From Actinobacteria bacterium OV450 (GTDB taxonomy: Bacteria > Actinomycetota > Actinomycetes > Streptomycetales > Streptomycetaceae), in NCBI GenBank assembly GCA_001298555.1, contig LJCW01000175.1, forward strand, positions 62,001-126,000: a DNA stretch of 64,000 nucleotides, in the 5' to 3' direction. The notes under the pieces were generated by a model, which worked only from the letters and a program-made list of their open reading frames with translations, did no database searches and was not told where the DNA came from. Shown in pieces: positions 41,410 through 50,637 of the stretch. Each line of letters begins with the position of its first letter. Within the stretch, counting starts at the first letter, position 1. The translations under genes were made by a program, and so were the position numbers.

Positions 41410-43056
41410 TCATCCCAGGGTGAAGAGGAAATTGACGGAGTTGTAGTAGTTGGGCAGCTGCACCAGGTCCGAACCCCTGCGCGGCGGGTCCGCCTTCGGC
41501 CAGTTCCGGGGGCCCAGCAGGTGGTCGGAGTAGTCGCTCTTCGGGACCGGTGGCACGAACCAGAGCCGGAAGGCGCCGGACCCTCCGGCCGGGTCGGACC
41601 TCCAGAGCTGCGTCGTACGGCCGCTGCCGGAACGGCAGGTGCGCAGGACGACGTCGACGACGTTTCCGCCGGAGGCGGTTCCGTCGAGGCAGGTGCCCGT
41701 GCCCGTGTTCCGGAACTGGTACGTGCCCTGGCCGGCCGGCAGGCGCTGCCAGCCCTGGGAGGCGTCGCCGGTGCACGGCTGGAGCTCCAACGACCCCTCG
41801 GAGCCGCTGCCGGCGAGGCCGACGCACAGCCCCGAGGCCGTGTTGACCAGGGGCCTGCCGGCGGTGGGTGTGGGGTCCGGCGAAGGCGGCGCGGCGGACG
41901 CCGTCGGAGCGACGGGCGCCGACGGGGCGCCGACGGGGGCGGTGGCCGACATCGCGGCGCCGATGGACACGATCGGTGGCGCCGCGTCCGTCGGGGACGG
42001 AATCAGGAACGGGTCCCGTTCCTCGTCCGGGGCGGGGCTGGGGATCGCCACCCCGGGCGCGGGTGCGGCCCGCTCCGGCCGGTCCTCGGCCGGCAGCAGG
42101 ACGAACGCGGTGAGCGTCGTACCCGCGACGGCCGCCGCCGCGGTCCACTTCCCCGCGCCGAACCGCGCCGCCGCCAGCTTGAACCCCACCGCCTTGCCCG
42201 CCGCCACGTGGTGGGCGCCGTGCACACCGGCGGACAGCGCGGACGAGGCGGGATGCCACAGCAGGATCCCGGCCGGCAGCAGCGCACCGAGCCGGTTGTT
42301 GACGGCCCGCAGGTCGCGCTCGGCCCGCCCGCAGTCGGCGCACGCCTGCAGGTGCCGTCCCAGGTCCCGGGTGATGCGCTTGCCCGGTCGGCGCAGCGCG
42401 GTGGCGAGCTGGCTGCCGTAGTGCCGGCACTCCTCGCTCGCACTCTGGTCCAGGTGGGCGCGCAGGTACGCCTCGCGCAGGCCCTCCCGGGCGCGCGCCG
42501 CCAGGGAGTTGACGCCCCCCGCGGAAATCCCCAGGCGCCGGGCGGTCTCGGCCGCGGGCTCGGGTTCGACGACCGCGTGCCACAGCACGGACTGCCAGCG
42601 CTCCGGCAGCGACCGGTACGCCCGCAGGACCAGCGAGCCCTCCTCCGCCAGCAGGGTGGCGCCCTCGACGTCCTGGTCTCCGGAGAGTTCGGCGGCCCAC
42701 GTGTCGAAGTCGTCCGACAGCTGGGTGCGGGCACCGCGTCGTGCCCATTCGGTCGCCACCCGGCGCACACAGGTCAGCAGGTACGGCCGCCAGGCGTACT
42801 CGGGTCCGGCGCCCCAGGCGACCGCCCGGTAGGTGCGGGCGAAGGCCTCGGCCGCGAGGTCACTGGCGGTGGCCAGGTCCCGGCAGCAGGTTCGGGCGTA
42901 GGCGCGTACGGCGTCGTGGTGACGGGCGAACACCTCGCCCATCACGTCGCTGAGATCGGAGTCGGGCGCCGAGTCGCGCTCGCGGAGCAGCGCGCAGAGC
43001 TCTGCGTCGCTGAGGTCGTGGAGGTCCTGCTGGCGTGCAGTTCCCGATGTGCTCAA
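41410..43056 (-). CDS. ECF sigma factor fused to zinc-finger anti-sigma-like segment, membrane anchor and ricin-type lectin domain, 548 aa
   Basis: One polypeptide carries, in order: sigma region 2 (about 38-115, HDAVRAYARTCCRDLATASD), region 4 (about 145-200, LPERWQSVLWHAVVEPEPAAE, GISAGGVNSLAARAREG), a ZAS-like metal site (H235-x3-C239-x2-C242), a membrane helix (303-322), a Pro/Ala linker, and a ricin-B beta-trefoil-like domain (402-500, TASGLCVGLAGSGSEGSLEL with paired cysteines). This architecture is known in a few large ECF groups of Streptomyces in which carbohydrate sensing may control the sigma part. The TTG at 43056 has GGGAG 6 nt upstream; an upstream GTG is the alternative. It converges with the preceding sigma operon. 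Confidence 0.8.
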   Translation of the reverse strand: MSTSGTARQQDLHDLSDAELCALLRERDSAPDSDLSDVMGEVFARHHDAVRAYARTCCRDLATASDLAAEAFARTYRAVAWGAGPEYAWRPYLLTCVRRVATEWARRGARTQLSDDFDTWAAELSGDQDVEGATLLAEEGSLVLRAYRSLPERWQSVLWHAVVEPEPAAETARRLGISAGGVNSLAARAREGLREAYLRAHLDQSASEECRHYGSQLATALRRPGKRITRDLGRHLQACADCGRAERDLRAVNNRLGALLPAGILLWHPASSALSAGVHGAHHVAAGKAVGFKLAAARFGAGKWTAAAAVAGTTLTAFVLLPAEDRPERAAPAPGVAIPSPAPDEERDPFLIPSPTDAAPPIVSIGAAMSATAPVGAPSAPVAPTASAAPPSPDPTPTAGRPLVNTASGLCVGLAGSGSEGSLELQPCTGDASQGWQRLPAGQGTYQFRNTGTGTCLDGTASGGNVVDVVLRTCRSGSGRTTQLWRSDPAGGSGAFRLWFVPPVPKSDYSDHLLGPRNWPKADPPRRGSDLVQLPNYYNSVNFLFTLG

Positions 43057-43419
43057 CCTTGCTCCCGTTGACTTGCTGATGGCCGGCACGGCGGATGCCA
43101 GGCAGGTGGGCAGTGGGGTGCGACGCTGCGCCCGGCCGGAATTCGCGCAAGTGTGCACGTTCCGGGGGCCTGTGGGCAACCAGGCTCCTCGCTACCGCGT
43201 CAGCCGACACGAGTTCGGCAAAGGCCTGGCAAAGTCGCGGGACGCCGCCCCGCCCACGCCGTCTCCCCCGTACCGACGACCAGGCCTGGAGGCGCACATG
43301 CGGCACAGCGGAACCACCCCGCACGGGGGACCTGTCCCCCGCCGAGGAAGCCTGAAATGCAGGGGCTTGGTCCGCCAAATGGTTTCGTGAGGTCCTTGCC
43401 GTGCTGGTAGGAAACGGGG

Positions 43420-43896
43420 ATGGATACCGAGGCCCTTGATCCCACAGACCGTCTGATCGCCGAGCGGGCCTGCGAACGCCTGATCGCGCAGTTCGTCCAC
43501 GAGCTCGATCTGGGTGACCCGGGGGCGGTGGCCGACCTCTTCACCGAGGACGGGGTCTGGGAGTGGGCTCTTGACGACCGCACGGTCCAGGGCCGCACGG
43601 CACTTCGGGCCTACTTCGGCGCTCGGCCCGCGGACCGGCTCTCGCGCCGCATCTGCACGAATGTCCTGGTGATCCTCACCTCTGCCTCCACGGCCACCGC
43701 GACCACGTACTTCACGACGTACCGGGTCGACGGACACACCGGCGACGGCTACGCGACACCCCGGATCCCCACCCAAGTGGGGCACTACGAGGACGCGTTC
43801 CGCAAGGTCGACGGACGGTGGCTGCTCAGCCGGCGTTCCCTGTTCTTGGCCTTCGCCGGTCCGACCGAGCGCCTCGGACCGGCGGGCCTGCGGTAG
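43420..43896 (+). CDS. SnoaL-like (NTF2-fold) protein, 158 aa
   Basis: The helices ERACERLIAQFVHELDLGDP and the segment GAVADLFTEDGVWEWALDDR, followed by TVQGRTALRAYFGAR and a beta sheet (ATTYFTTYRVDGHTG, GHYEDAFRKVDGRWLLSRR), match the bacterial SnoaL/ring-hydroxylating-dioxygenase-beta-like fold. Enzymatic or ligand-binding roles vary widely. AGGAAACGGGG precedes the ATG. It sits just outside the caspase/lipase module, ending 8 bp from the lipase gene, with which it converges. Confidence 0.75.
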   Translation: MDTEALDPTDRLIAERACERLIAQFVHELDLGDPGAVADLFTEDGVWEWALDDRTVQGRTALRAYFGARPADRLSRRICTNVLVILTSASTATATTYFTTYRVDGHTGDGYATPRIPTQVGHYEDAFRKVDGRWLLSRRSLFLAFAGPTERLGPAGLR

Positions 43897-43903
43897 TCCG
43901 AGG

Positions 43904-45379
43904 TCAGTCCTCCGCCTCCGCCAGGGGCTCGTCCGGGTCCGCGGCCATGACCAGCTGGGTGATGTCGTGACCGTCCGGGGTGCGGACGTCGATGCGGTAC
44001 ACGCCCGGGCGCGGGGCGGTTGCCGTTGCCGTGGCCACGCCGTCCTCCCAGGTCAGGGTGAGGGGGCTCGGCCTGTCGGGGTGTTCCAGGTCGGTGAGGC
44101 GGCAGATCAGCCCCGAGAGGGTGTCGACGTCGGTGAGGTGGAGCTTCCACGGACGGCCCGCCCCGACCAGGTCGGGTGCGCTCAGTCCGCAGCCGGCTTC
44201 GCCCTGGGGTGTTCCGGGGTGGATGTCGTCGCGGACGATCTCGGTGACGGCTTCGAGTGCGGTCTTCGCCTTGGCGACGTCCCCGTGCTGGAGCGGCAGC
44301 GGGGTGACGATGTCGGTGAGGACCGCCGACTCCTTGTAGACGGTGCCGTCCCCGTACACCTGGAAGTAGCGGATGCGGTCGTGCCGGTCGAGGATGAAGG
44401 TCCCGTCGGAGTTCTGCCGGGCGCCGTCGAAGTGCGCCTCGACCTCGCCGCCGGTGATCGTCAGGTTCTGCCAGGTGGGCTGGTTGACACCGACGACCGA
44501 ACGGTGACCGGGCAGGGCGATGCCCTTCTGGACGTGGTGGAAGCGGGCCGCCCGGCGCGCCAGCTCCGCGTCGCCGCCGATGGCCGCGACGTCGCTCGGC
44601 GTGAGGTGGCGTACGTCGTCCCCCGCGCGCAGGCTGCGGTACTGCGGCAGCAGGTCGTGCAGGCCGGGCATCGTGGCGCAGATCGTTCGGAGTTTGCGGT
44701 GGGGCAGCCGCACGGGGGCGCCCCGGCCGGTGGCGAGGATGACGGCCGCCTTGACCGAGCCCTGGAACGGGGTGCCGAGGGTGATCACGCCCCGGGTGTC
44801 GGCCTGGAGGTCGCCGTCGTAGCCGGGGTCGAGGGCCGCGCGGGTGACGAGGCCGCCCATGGAGTGGGCGACGAAGACGAGCCGGCCCTCCCGCTGGTCC
44901 TTCCGGTGGCGGCGGGCCTGGGCGTGGGCGGGGTGACGGCGCCAGGCGGTCAGGTGCAGGCGCGCGGCGTCGGCCAGGAGACGGCCGTTGACCGCGACGG
45001 GCAGGCGCCAGTCGTAGGCGAACTCCAGGACCGCGGCGTCGTCGGCGACACTGGTGCGGATCGTGTCGACGAGATCGGTGTACGGCTCGCTGCCCGCGAG
45101 GTACGGGGTCCAGGCGGAGTGTTTCAGGAGGCCGGTCGCCTCGATGCGGCCGGTCTTCCCGGCCAGCTCGTCCTCGGTCATCGCCAGGGACTTCAGGCCG
45201 GAGGGCGTGGTCCAGGCCTTCAGCAGCCAGGAGACACCTCCGAGGCCCCAGACGTCCTTGCCCGTGCTCGTGTCACGAAGGGTGCTGCCCATGATCCCCG
45301 GTACGACGACCACCGCGTCCTGCGTGACGTGGTCGGGTAAGTCGTCGGTGCGGGACGGACGTTGCTGCTGCGTGTTCAT
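43904..45379 (-). CDS. LCAT-like lipase/acyltransferase, 491 aa
   Basis: The N-terminus begins VVVVPGIMGSTLRD (about 25-37), the hallmark strand of lecithin:cholesterol acyltransferase-like enzymes. VFVAHSMGGL places the nucleophile at Ser173, and ITLGTPFQGSVKAA follows as in LCAT and PDAT. There is no signal peptide, so the protein appears cytoplasmic and would act on phospholipids at the inner membrane face. The C-terminal region (about 395-485) is beta-rich (GVYRIDVRTPDGHDITQLV). Its start lies only 20 bp from the divergent caspase/STAND/WD40 gene; neither has a normal ribosome site in that gap. I infer a membrane-damaging effector partner. Confidence 0.75.
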   Translation of the reverse strand: MNTQQQRPSRTDDLPDHVTQDAVVVVPGIMGSTLRDTSTGKDVWGLGGVSWLLKAWTTPSGLKSLAMTEDELAGKTGRIEATGLLKHSAWTPYLAGSEPYTDLVDTIRTSVADDAAVLEFAYDWRLPVAVNGRLLADAARLHLTAWRRHPAHAQARRHRKDQREGRLVFVAHSMGGLVTRAALDPGYDGDLQADTRGVITLGTPFQGSVKAAVILATGRGAPVRLPHRKLRTICATMPGLHDLLPQYRSLRAGDDVRHLTPSDVAAIGGDAELARRAARFHHVQKGIALPGHRSVVGVNQPTWQNLTITGGEVEAHFDGARQNSDGTFILDRHDRIRYFQVYGDGTVYKESAVLTDIVTPLPLQHGDVAKAKTALEAVTEIVRDDIHPGTPQGEAGCGLSAPDLVGAGRPWKLHLTDVDTLSGLICRLTDLEHPDRPSPLTLTWEDGVATATATAPRPGVYRIDVRTPDGHDITQLVMAADPDEPLAEAED

Positions 45380-45399
45380 GGCAGTGAAGAATAGGGACC
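45380..45399. promoter_or_regulatory. 20-bp gap between divergent effector genes
   Basis: Only 20 bp separate the ATG of the lipase gene from the GTG of the caspase gene. Both promoters must therefore lie inside the opposite coding region or overlap face to face. Leaderless transcripts are plausible on both sides. If translation of the caspase gene starts further in (ATG at about 45502), the gap would be larger. Confidence 0.5.
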
Positions 45400-48300
45400 G
45401 TGGACGGGCAGCGGGGCGAGATCGGCTTAGCCGATGCGGTGGAGGAGGCTGCGCTGCCGGCGGAGGCCGAGCGGCGCGCCGGCACCTTGTACGTCCTGGT
45501 GATGGAGGACGGCACCACGGCACTGCGCGAAGCCCTCGACGAGCAGCTGGAGGCGGTGGCGCTGTGGTGGGAGCGGCCCCCTCCCGACGGCCCCGGGTTC
45601 GTGAAGGTCGCGCCCACGGGGTCGGTGACCAGCCGCCATGACGTGGAGTGCTTCCTGGAGTCGTCGAGGATCCGGGAGGCGGAACCGGACGTGCCGGTGG
45701 TGCTGTACGTGTCGGGCCACGGGCTCACCTCGGGCGCGGCCAGGCACTTCGCGGTCCTGCGGCGGACCGAACGCCACCGGCTCCTGGGCACGGGGATGCG
45801 TACGACGGAGATCGTCACGGCCGCGCTCGACTCGCACGCCCGGGAGGTCCTGGTGATCGTGAACATGTGCGAGTCCGCCGACGCGGCGGGGGAGCTGCTG
45901 GAACTCCTGCGGAGCCTGGACTCCGCGCGCACCGCGCGCGCCACGCTGAACGTCCTGACCACCGCGGCGCCCAAGATGCAGGTGCGGGGACGGGAGTTCG
46001 CGCTCGTCCTGAGCCGGGCCCACGAGTGGCTGCGTACGGCCGGCGGGATCACCCGCCCCTACCTGTCGATGGAGGAGTTCAGCCGCGCCCTGTACCAGGC
46101 GGCGCAGACGGTCGGCGCGGAGCTCGGCCGCAGCCTGTCCCTCGACTGCCGCGCACTGTCGACCGGCAAGCTGCACGTGCCGACCACCGCGCTGCCGAAC
46201 CCGGGCCACCGGCCGGAGCAGGCCGCGGTGGAGGAGAGCCGGCAGGAGGTGGCGGCGACGCTGGAGGACCTGGACTACTGGCTGGAGAAGGCCAGCGGCC
46301 GCACCGGCGCCGACGACACCGGCTGGTACTTCTCGGGCCGCAGGCGCCTGAACGCCTCGCTGGTGTCGTTCCTGAAGGGCCCGCCGGGGGTCCTCGTCGT
46401 CACGGGCATCACCGCGAGCGGGAAGTCGGCGATCCTGGGACGCGCGGTGACCTTGAGCGACGCGAAGTTCAGGAACTCGGCGCTGTTCGGGGCAGCCGTC
46501 GGCCACTGCCCGCAGGACACCGTCCCGGACGAGGGCGCGGTGACCATCGCGGTCACGGCGCACCACCGGGAGCCGCTGGGGCTGCTGAAGGTCATTGCGA
46601 AGAAGCTGGGGGCGGCGGCCGACCCGTCGGGCAGGGACCAGCTGAGCCGCTGGCAGCTGGGCCTGCGCAGGTTCCTCGACTCGCCCGGCCCCATGGTGAC
46701 GATCGTCGTCGACGCACTGGACGAGGCGACCGACCCGGCGGCGGTGGTCCACCAGGTCCTGGTACCGCTGGCCGGACACCTGTACGGCCACCGGTCCGGA
46801 CCGCTGTCCGGGCCGCAGTCGGGGCCGGTGGCCGGGCCGGCGTCCGGCGCCGGGCCGGCGGATCCCGTACGGCGCGGGGTTCGGCTGGTCGTCGCCGTCC
46901 GCAGCAGCGACGGCGCCGACCGCCCCGACCCGGGCACCGGCGGCCGGGAGTTGCCGGGCCGGCTGCGGGAGGCGTTCCCGGGGGCGGCCGTGCTGCGTAC
47001 CGACGACGGGGACATGGGCGGGGACGTCGAGGGATACGTACGCGCCCTGCTGGCCGGCGAGGCCGACTGGGCGGAACACGACCTGACCGGCATCTCGCGC
47101 ACGGTGGCCGGGGCGGTCGGGCGGTCCTTCCTCGATGCCCGCGTGGCGGCGCACCAACTGCGCACCGAGGGACCGCGGCTGTCGGCCGACGACGGCTGGC
47201 TCGCGCGGCTGGGCGGGGGCACGGCGGGACTGCTGGAGGACGATCTGGCGCGGTCGGCGGAGGACGGCCTGGGGGCGGAGGAGGCGCTGGCGCTGCTGCG
47301 CGCGACGGCGTTCGCGCAGGGGCGCGGCACGGCCTGGGGCGAGGTGTGGCCGGCTGTCGCGGCCGCCGTGCGCGGGGAGACCCTGCCGGACGCCGATGCC
47401 AAGATCCGGGTGCTGCTGGAAGGCCGTCTGGCTGGGTATCTCACCCGTGACGTGGAGGAGGACCAGCGGGTGTACCGGCCGGCGCACGAGCGGCTGGCCG
47501 CTGTCCTGCGCGCCTGGCCCGCGGGCGGCGCGGCACCTGGTGGGGGGATCGGGATGGGAATGACAGACGGTCAGGACGAGCCTGTCGACAGGGCTGACGG
47601 GACCGAGGGGACTGATGAGGTCGAGGGGGACTACGAGGGCGGGAGAAGGGACACGGGCACCGACCCGGGCGCAGCCACGGCCGCGGGCGCGGAAACGGAC
47701 ACGCGCACAGCCCCGGACCCGAACGCGGGCGCAGCCACGGACACGGACACGGGCGCGGACGCGGACCCGGGCACGCGCACGGACGGGGACGCGGACGCGG
47801 ACCCGGGCACGCGCACGGACGCGGACACGGGCGCAGCCACGGACACGGGCACGCGCACGGACGGGGACGCGGGCGCAGCCACGGACACGGGCGCGGGCGC
47901 GGTCCCGGGCACGCGCGCGGGCGCAGCCACGGACGCGGATGCGGATGCCGCCGTGCACGCCCGTATCGCGCAGGCGCTCGCCGATCTGGCCGCGCCGCAC
48001 ACCGGCCGCCACACCACCGGCACCGCCCCGCACCCGTACGTGCGGCGGTACCTCGCGCGCCACGCCCGCCTGGGCGGGGTGCTGGACGACGCGCACGTGC
48101 CGGCCGACGTCCTGCCGTGGCTGACCGGCAGCCCCATCCGCGGGCTGCTGGGCCCCCGCCGGGGGCAGGAGGGCCGGCTCTGGCTGGAGGCGTGGGCCGC
48201 GGTCGAGCCGTACCTGCACCGGGCTGACGGTGACGACCACCCGTCGCGCCTGGCCAGCCTGCACCTCGCGTACACGGCGCTGCGCCACCCCGGACTGCCG

Positions 48301-50349
48301 CGCCCGCGCACCGCCGAAGAGGCGGCGGGACCGCTGGCGGTGCTGTGGTCCCGGTGGGTGCCGCCCGTGAACGTCCTGGCCACCCTCGACGTCACCGTAC
48401 GGTCCCTGACGGCGGTGCCGGCACCCGACGGGCGTCCCGCGCTCGCGGCGGGCGATGACGACGGCGGCATCGAGCTGATCGACGCGGTCGAGGGAACGCC
48501 GGTGCGCGAGCGGATCGCCGCCCACGAGGGTTCCGTACGCCGGCTGGTCCTCGCGCCGCGCCCCGCGCAGTCGCCGCTGCTCGTGTCCGGCAGCACGGAC
48601 GGCACCGTCCGCGTCTGGGACCCTGCGACCGGGCGCCTCGTCGACCAGGTCCACCGGCCCGGCGGGATGTGGATCGCCGACGTGTGCGCGTACCGCGACG
48701 GCGGACGCGAACTCGCGGTGGTCAGCGTCAACGGGGACGGGGCGGTGGTCTGGTGGAACGAGCGGATGGGCCCGCTGGACCTGCTGACCCTGCCCGGCGA
48801 CACACCCCGGACGAGGACCACGGCGCTGGCGGCGGTGGAGCACCCGCCCGGCCGGCCGCTGCTGGCGATCGCCGACTGCGCGTTCCTGACCTTCCGGGAC
48901 ACCGCGGCCGAGACGGAGGTGGCGCGGTTCGAATTCCCGGCCGAGGTGCGCGCGCTGGCTCCCACCACGCGGCCGGGGACGGTCGCGGCCGGGCATGCGG
49001 ACGGGAGCGTCACCGTCTGGGGCGTGGGCGGCCCGCTCACCACGCTCACCGGCGCCGACGGCCCGGTGAGCAGCCTGACCGCGCTCACCCTGGGCGCACG
49101 CCACCTCGTGGCCGCCGGGACGGGCAGCCGCATCGCCGTGTGGGACGTCTCCCGGTGGGACACCGCCGCGAAGGAGCCCGCGGCGCTGCTCGGCGGGCAC
49201 ACCGGTGCCGTGACCGCGCTCGGCCCCGTCGACTCCCCCGATTCCGGGATCCTCGCGTCGGCCTCCACCGACGGCACGCTGCGCCTGTGGAACCGGGAGG
49301 TGCTGGAGCGCGCGCTGGTCGGCGCCCGTACCCGTACGCCCGCCGAGCAGGCGCCGACGGGCGGGGTGCTGCTCCTGCCGGAACCGGGTGACCTGCACGG
49401 TCCGTCCTGGTTCGCACTCAGCGGCAGCGGCGGGCACGTCGACGTGCGGGACATCGGCACGGGGGACACGGCCGCCCGCGTCGACACCGGACGGCCGCCG
49501 TCGGCGATGGCCTGGGCACGCCGCCGGGCGGGGCACGTGCTGGCGTCGGCCGGGTCCCGGGACGCCTCTGCCGGGGCCCGGGACGCGTCGGCCGGGGCCC
49601 CGGACCACGGCATCCGGCTGTGGGACGCGGAAACCCGGCGGGCGTTACCGGACGTTCTGCAGGGGCATTTCCTCCCCGTGCGCGCCCTGGCCGGCTGTGC
49701 GACGGCGGACGGACGGCACCTGCTGCTGAGCGGCGGGGACGACGAAACGGTCCGGCTGTGGGACCTGGACCGCATGGCCCCGCTGCGGAAGTGGACCGGG
49801 CACGGCCTGCGGATCCTGGCGGTGGCCGCGGCCTCGTGCGAGGAGAGCGGGGACTGGTTCGTCTCCGCAGGCTCCGACGGCACCGTACGGCTGTGGGACG
49901 CGGAACGCGGTGGTGCCGCGGGTGCGCCCCTGCGCTGCGACCAGGGGCTCCTGCACGCCGTCGCCGTCAACCCCGGCCCGTTGGACGGCCTTCCGCCGCA
50001 TCTGGCCAGCGGCGGCGACACGGGGACGGTGCGGCTGTGGGACCTGCGCGAACGCCGCCCCCTGGGCGAGCCGCTGACGGGCCACACCGGGGCCGTGCAC
50101 GCCCTGGCCCTGTGGAACACGGAGGGCCACGGCAGCTTTCTCGCCTCCGGCTCGGCCGACGGGACCATCCGCGTCCGGGACGCCGCCACCGGGCGGTGCC
50201 GGCTGCTGCTCGCGGTGGGAAGCCCCGTACGCAGCCTCGCCGCGCATCCGGCGGCGGCCGGCGGGCGCGTCGTGCTCTCCTTCACCGGGGACGCCGGAGC
50301 CGCCGCGGTGGAGATCGACCTCGCACAGTGCCGCGCGGCCGGGACCTGA
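45400..50349 (+). CDS. caspase-like protease / STAND-type NTPase / WD40 protein, 1649 aa
   Basis: Three modules are visible. Residues about 15-245 form a caspase-like fold with the dyad His107 (YVSGHG) and Cys157 (VNMCES), 50 residues apart as usual. Residues about 270-740 are a P-loop NTPase: Walker A TGITASGKS (Lys342), Walker B MVTIVVDALDEA (Asp438, Asp441-Glu442), then a helical region like the STAND winged-helix part. A low-complexity Asp/Thr/Gly/Ala/Arg linker (about 747-852) precedes a WD40 beta-propeller region (about 993-1649) with at least nine recognisable units (such as TVRLWD), enough for two propellers. A TTA codon at residue 1416 suggests bldA-dependent expression. The family senses invasion or stress, assembles, and activates the protease. 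Confidence 0.85.
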   Translation: MDGQRGEIGLADAVEEAALPAEAERRAGTLYVLVMEDGTTALREALDEQLEAVALWWERPPPDGPGFVKVAPTGSVTSRHDVECFLESSRIREAEPDVPVVLYVSGHGLTSGAARHFAVLRRTERHRLLGTGMRTTEIVTAALDSHAREVLVIVNMCESADAAGELLELLRSLDSARTARATLNVLTTAAPKMQVRGREFALVLSRAHEWLRTAGGITRPYLSMEEFSRALYQAAQTVGAELGRSLSLDCRALSTGKLHVPTTALPNPGHRPEQAAVEESRQEVAATLEDLDYWLEKASGRTGADDTGWYFSGRRRLNASLVSFLKGPPGVLVVTGITASGKSAILGRAVTLSDAKFRNSALFGAAVGHCPQDTVPDEGAVTIAVTAHHREPLGLLKVIAKKLGAAADPSGRDQLSRWQLGLRRFLDSPGPMVTIVVDALDEATDPAAVVHQVLVPLAGHLYGHRSGPLSGPQSGPVAGPASGAGPADPVRRGVRLVVAVRSSDGADRPDPGTGGRELPGRLREAFPGAAVLRTDDGDMGGDVEGYVRALLAGEADWAEHDLTGISRTVAGAVGRSFLDARVAAHQLRTEGPRLSADDGWLARLGGGTAGLLEDDLARSAEDGLGAEEALALLRATAFAQGRGTAWGEVWPAVAAAVRGETLPDADAKIRVLLEGRLAGYLTRDVEEDQRVYRPAHERLAAVLRAWPAGGAAPGGGIGMGMTDGQDEPVDRADGTEGTDEVEGDYEGGRRDTGTDPGAATAAGAETDTRTAPDPNAGAATDTDTGADADPGTRTDGDADADPGTRTDADTGAATDTGTRTDGDAGAATDTGAGAVPGTRAGAATDADADAAVHARIAQALADLAAPHTGRHTTGTAPHPYVRRYLARHARLGGVLDDAHVPADVLPWLTGSPIRGLLGPRRGQEGRLWLEAWAAVEPYLHRADGDDHPSRLASLHLAYTALRHPGLPRPRTAEEAAGPLAVLWSRWVPPVNVLATLDVTVRSLTAVPAPDGRPALAAGDDDGGIELIDAVEGTPVRERIAAHEGSVRRLVLAPRPAQSPLLVSGSTDGTVRVWDPATGRLVDQVHRPGGMWIADVCAYRDGGRELAVVSVNGDGAVVWWNERMGPLDLLTLPGDTPRTRTTALAAVEHPPGRPLLAIADCAFLTFRDTAAETEVARFEFPAEVRALAPTTRPGTVAAGHADGSVTVWGVGGPLTTLTGADGPVSSLTALTLGARHLVAAGTGSRIAVWDVSRWDTAAKEPAALLGGHTGAVTALGPVDSPDSGILASASTDGTLRLWNREVLERALVGARTRTPAEQAPTGGVLLLPEPGDLHGPSWFALSGSGGHVDVRDIGTGDTAARVDTGRPPSAMAWARRRAGHVLASAGSRDASAGARDASAGAPDHGIRLWDAETRRALPDVLQGHFLPVRALAGCATADGRHLLLSGGDDETVRLWDLDRMAPLRKWTGHGLRILAVAAASCEESGDWFVSAGSDGTVRLWDAERGGAAGAPLRCDQGLLHAVAVNPGPLDGLPPHLASGGDTGTVRLWDLRERRPLGEPLTGHTGAVHALALWNTEGHGSFLASGSADGTIRVRDAATGRCRLLLAVGSPVRSLAAHPAAAGGRVVLSFTGDAGAAAVEIDLAQCRAAGT
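47640..47955 (+). repeat. in-frame GC-rich repeat encoding an Asp/Thr/Gly/Ala linker
   Basis: Units built from GACGCGGAC, GGCACGCGCACGGAC and GGCGCAGCCACGGAC recur over about 315 bp inside the caspase gene, joining the NTPase and propeller parts. The unit length keeps frame, so copy number could vary without breaking the gene. Confidence 0.75.
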
Positions 50350-50637
50350 TCGCCGCCATGCGCCCCCCGCGTTCCCTCGTGCGCCCCCGGTGGCCACCGC
50401 AACCCGGTCGCATCGGTCGTACGAGAGCATGAAAATGATCGTTCGGCATGTGCCCCGGACCGATACGCCGCAGGGCCCGCGCCATCCGCTCCTGAGCGCC
50501 CCTCATGAGCACCACACCGTCACGGACCGGCTCTCCCGGCGGCCGGGCCGCTCCGCCGGCCCGGCCGCCGCCACGAGCCACGAGCATCATCGGCCCCGCG
50601 CCTGGCGGCGGGCGGCCGGAGCAAGGAGAGCGGCCGC

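Noticed and set aside
45427..50402. Very long antisense open frames (1393 and 923 codons) opposite the caspase/STAND/WD40 gene
   Set aside because: They are the expected by-product of GC-rich third positions. The sense frame has clear caspase, P-loop and WD40 motifs.
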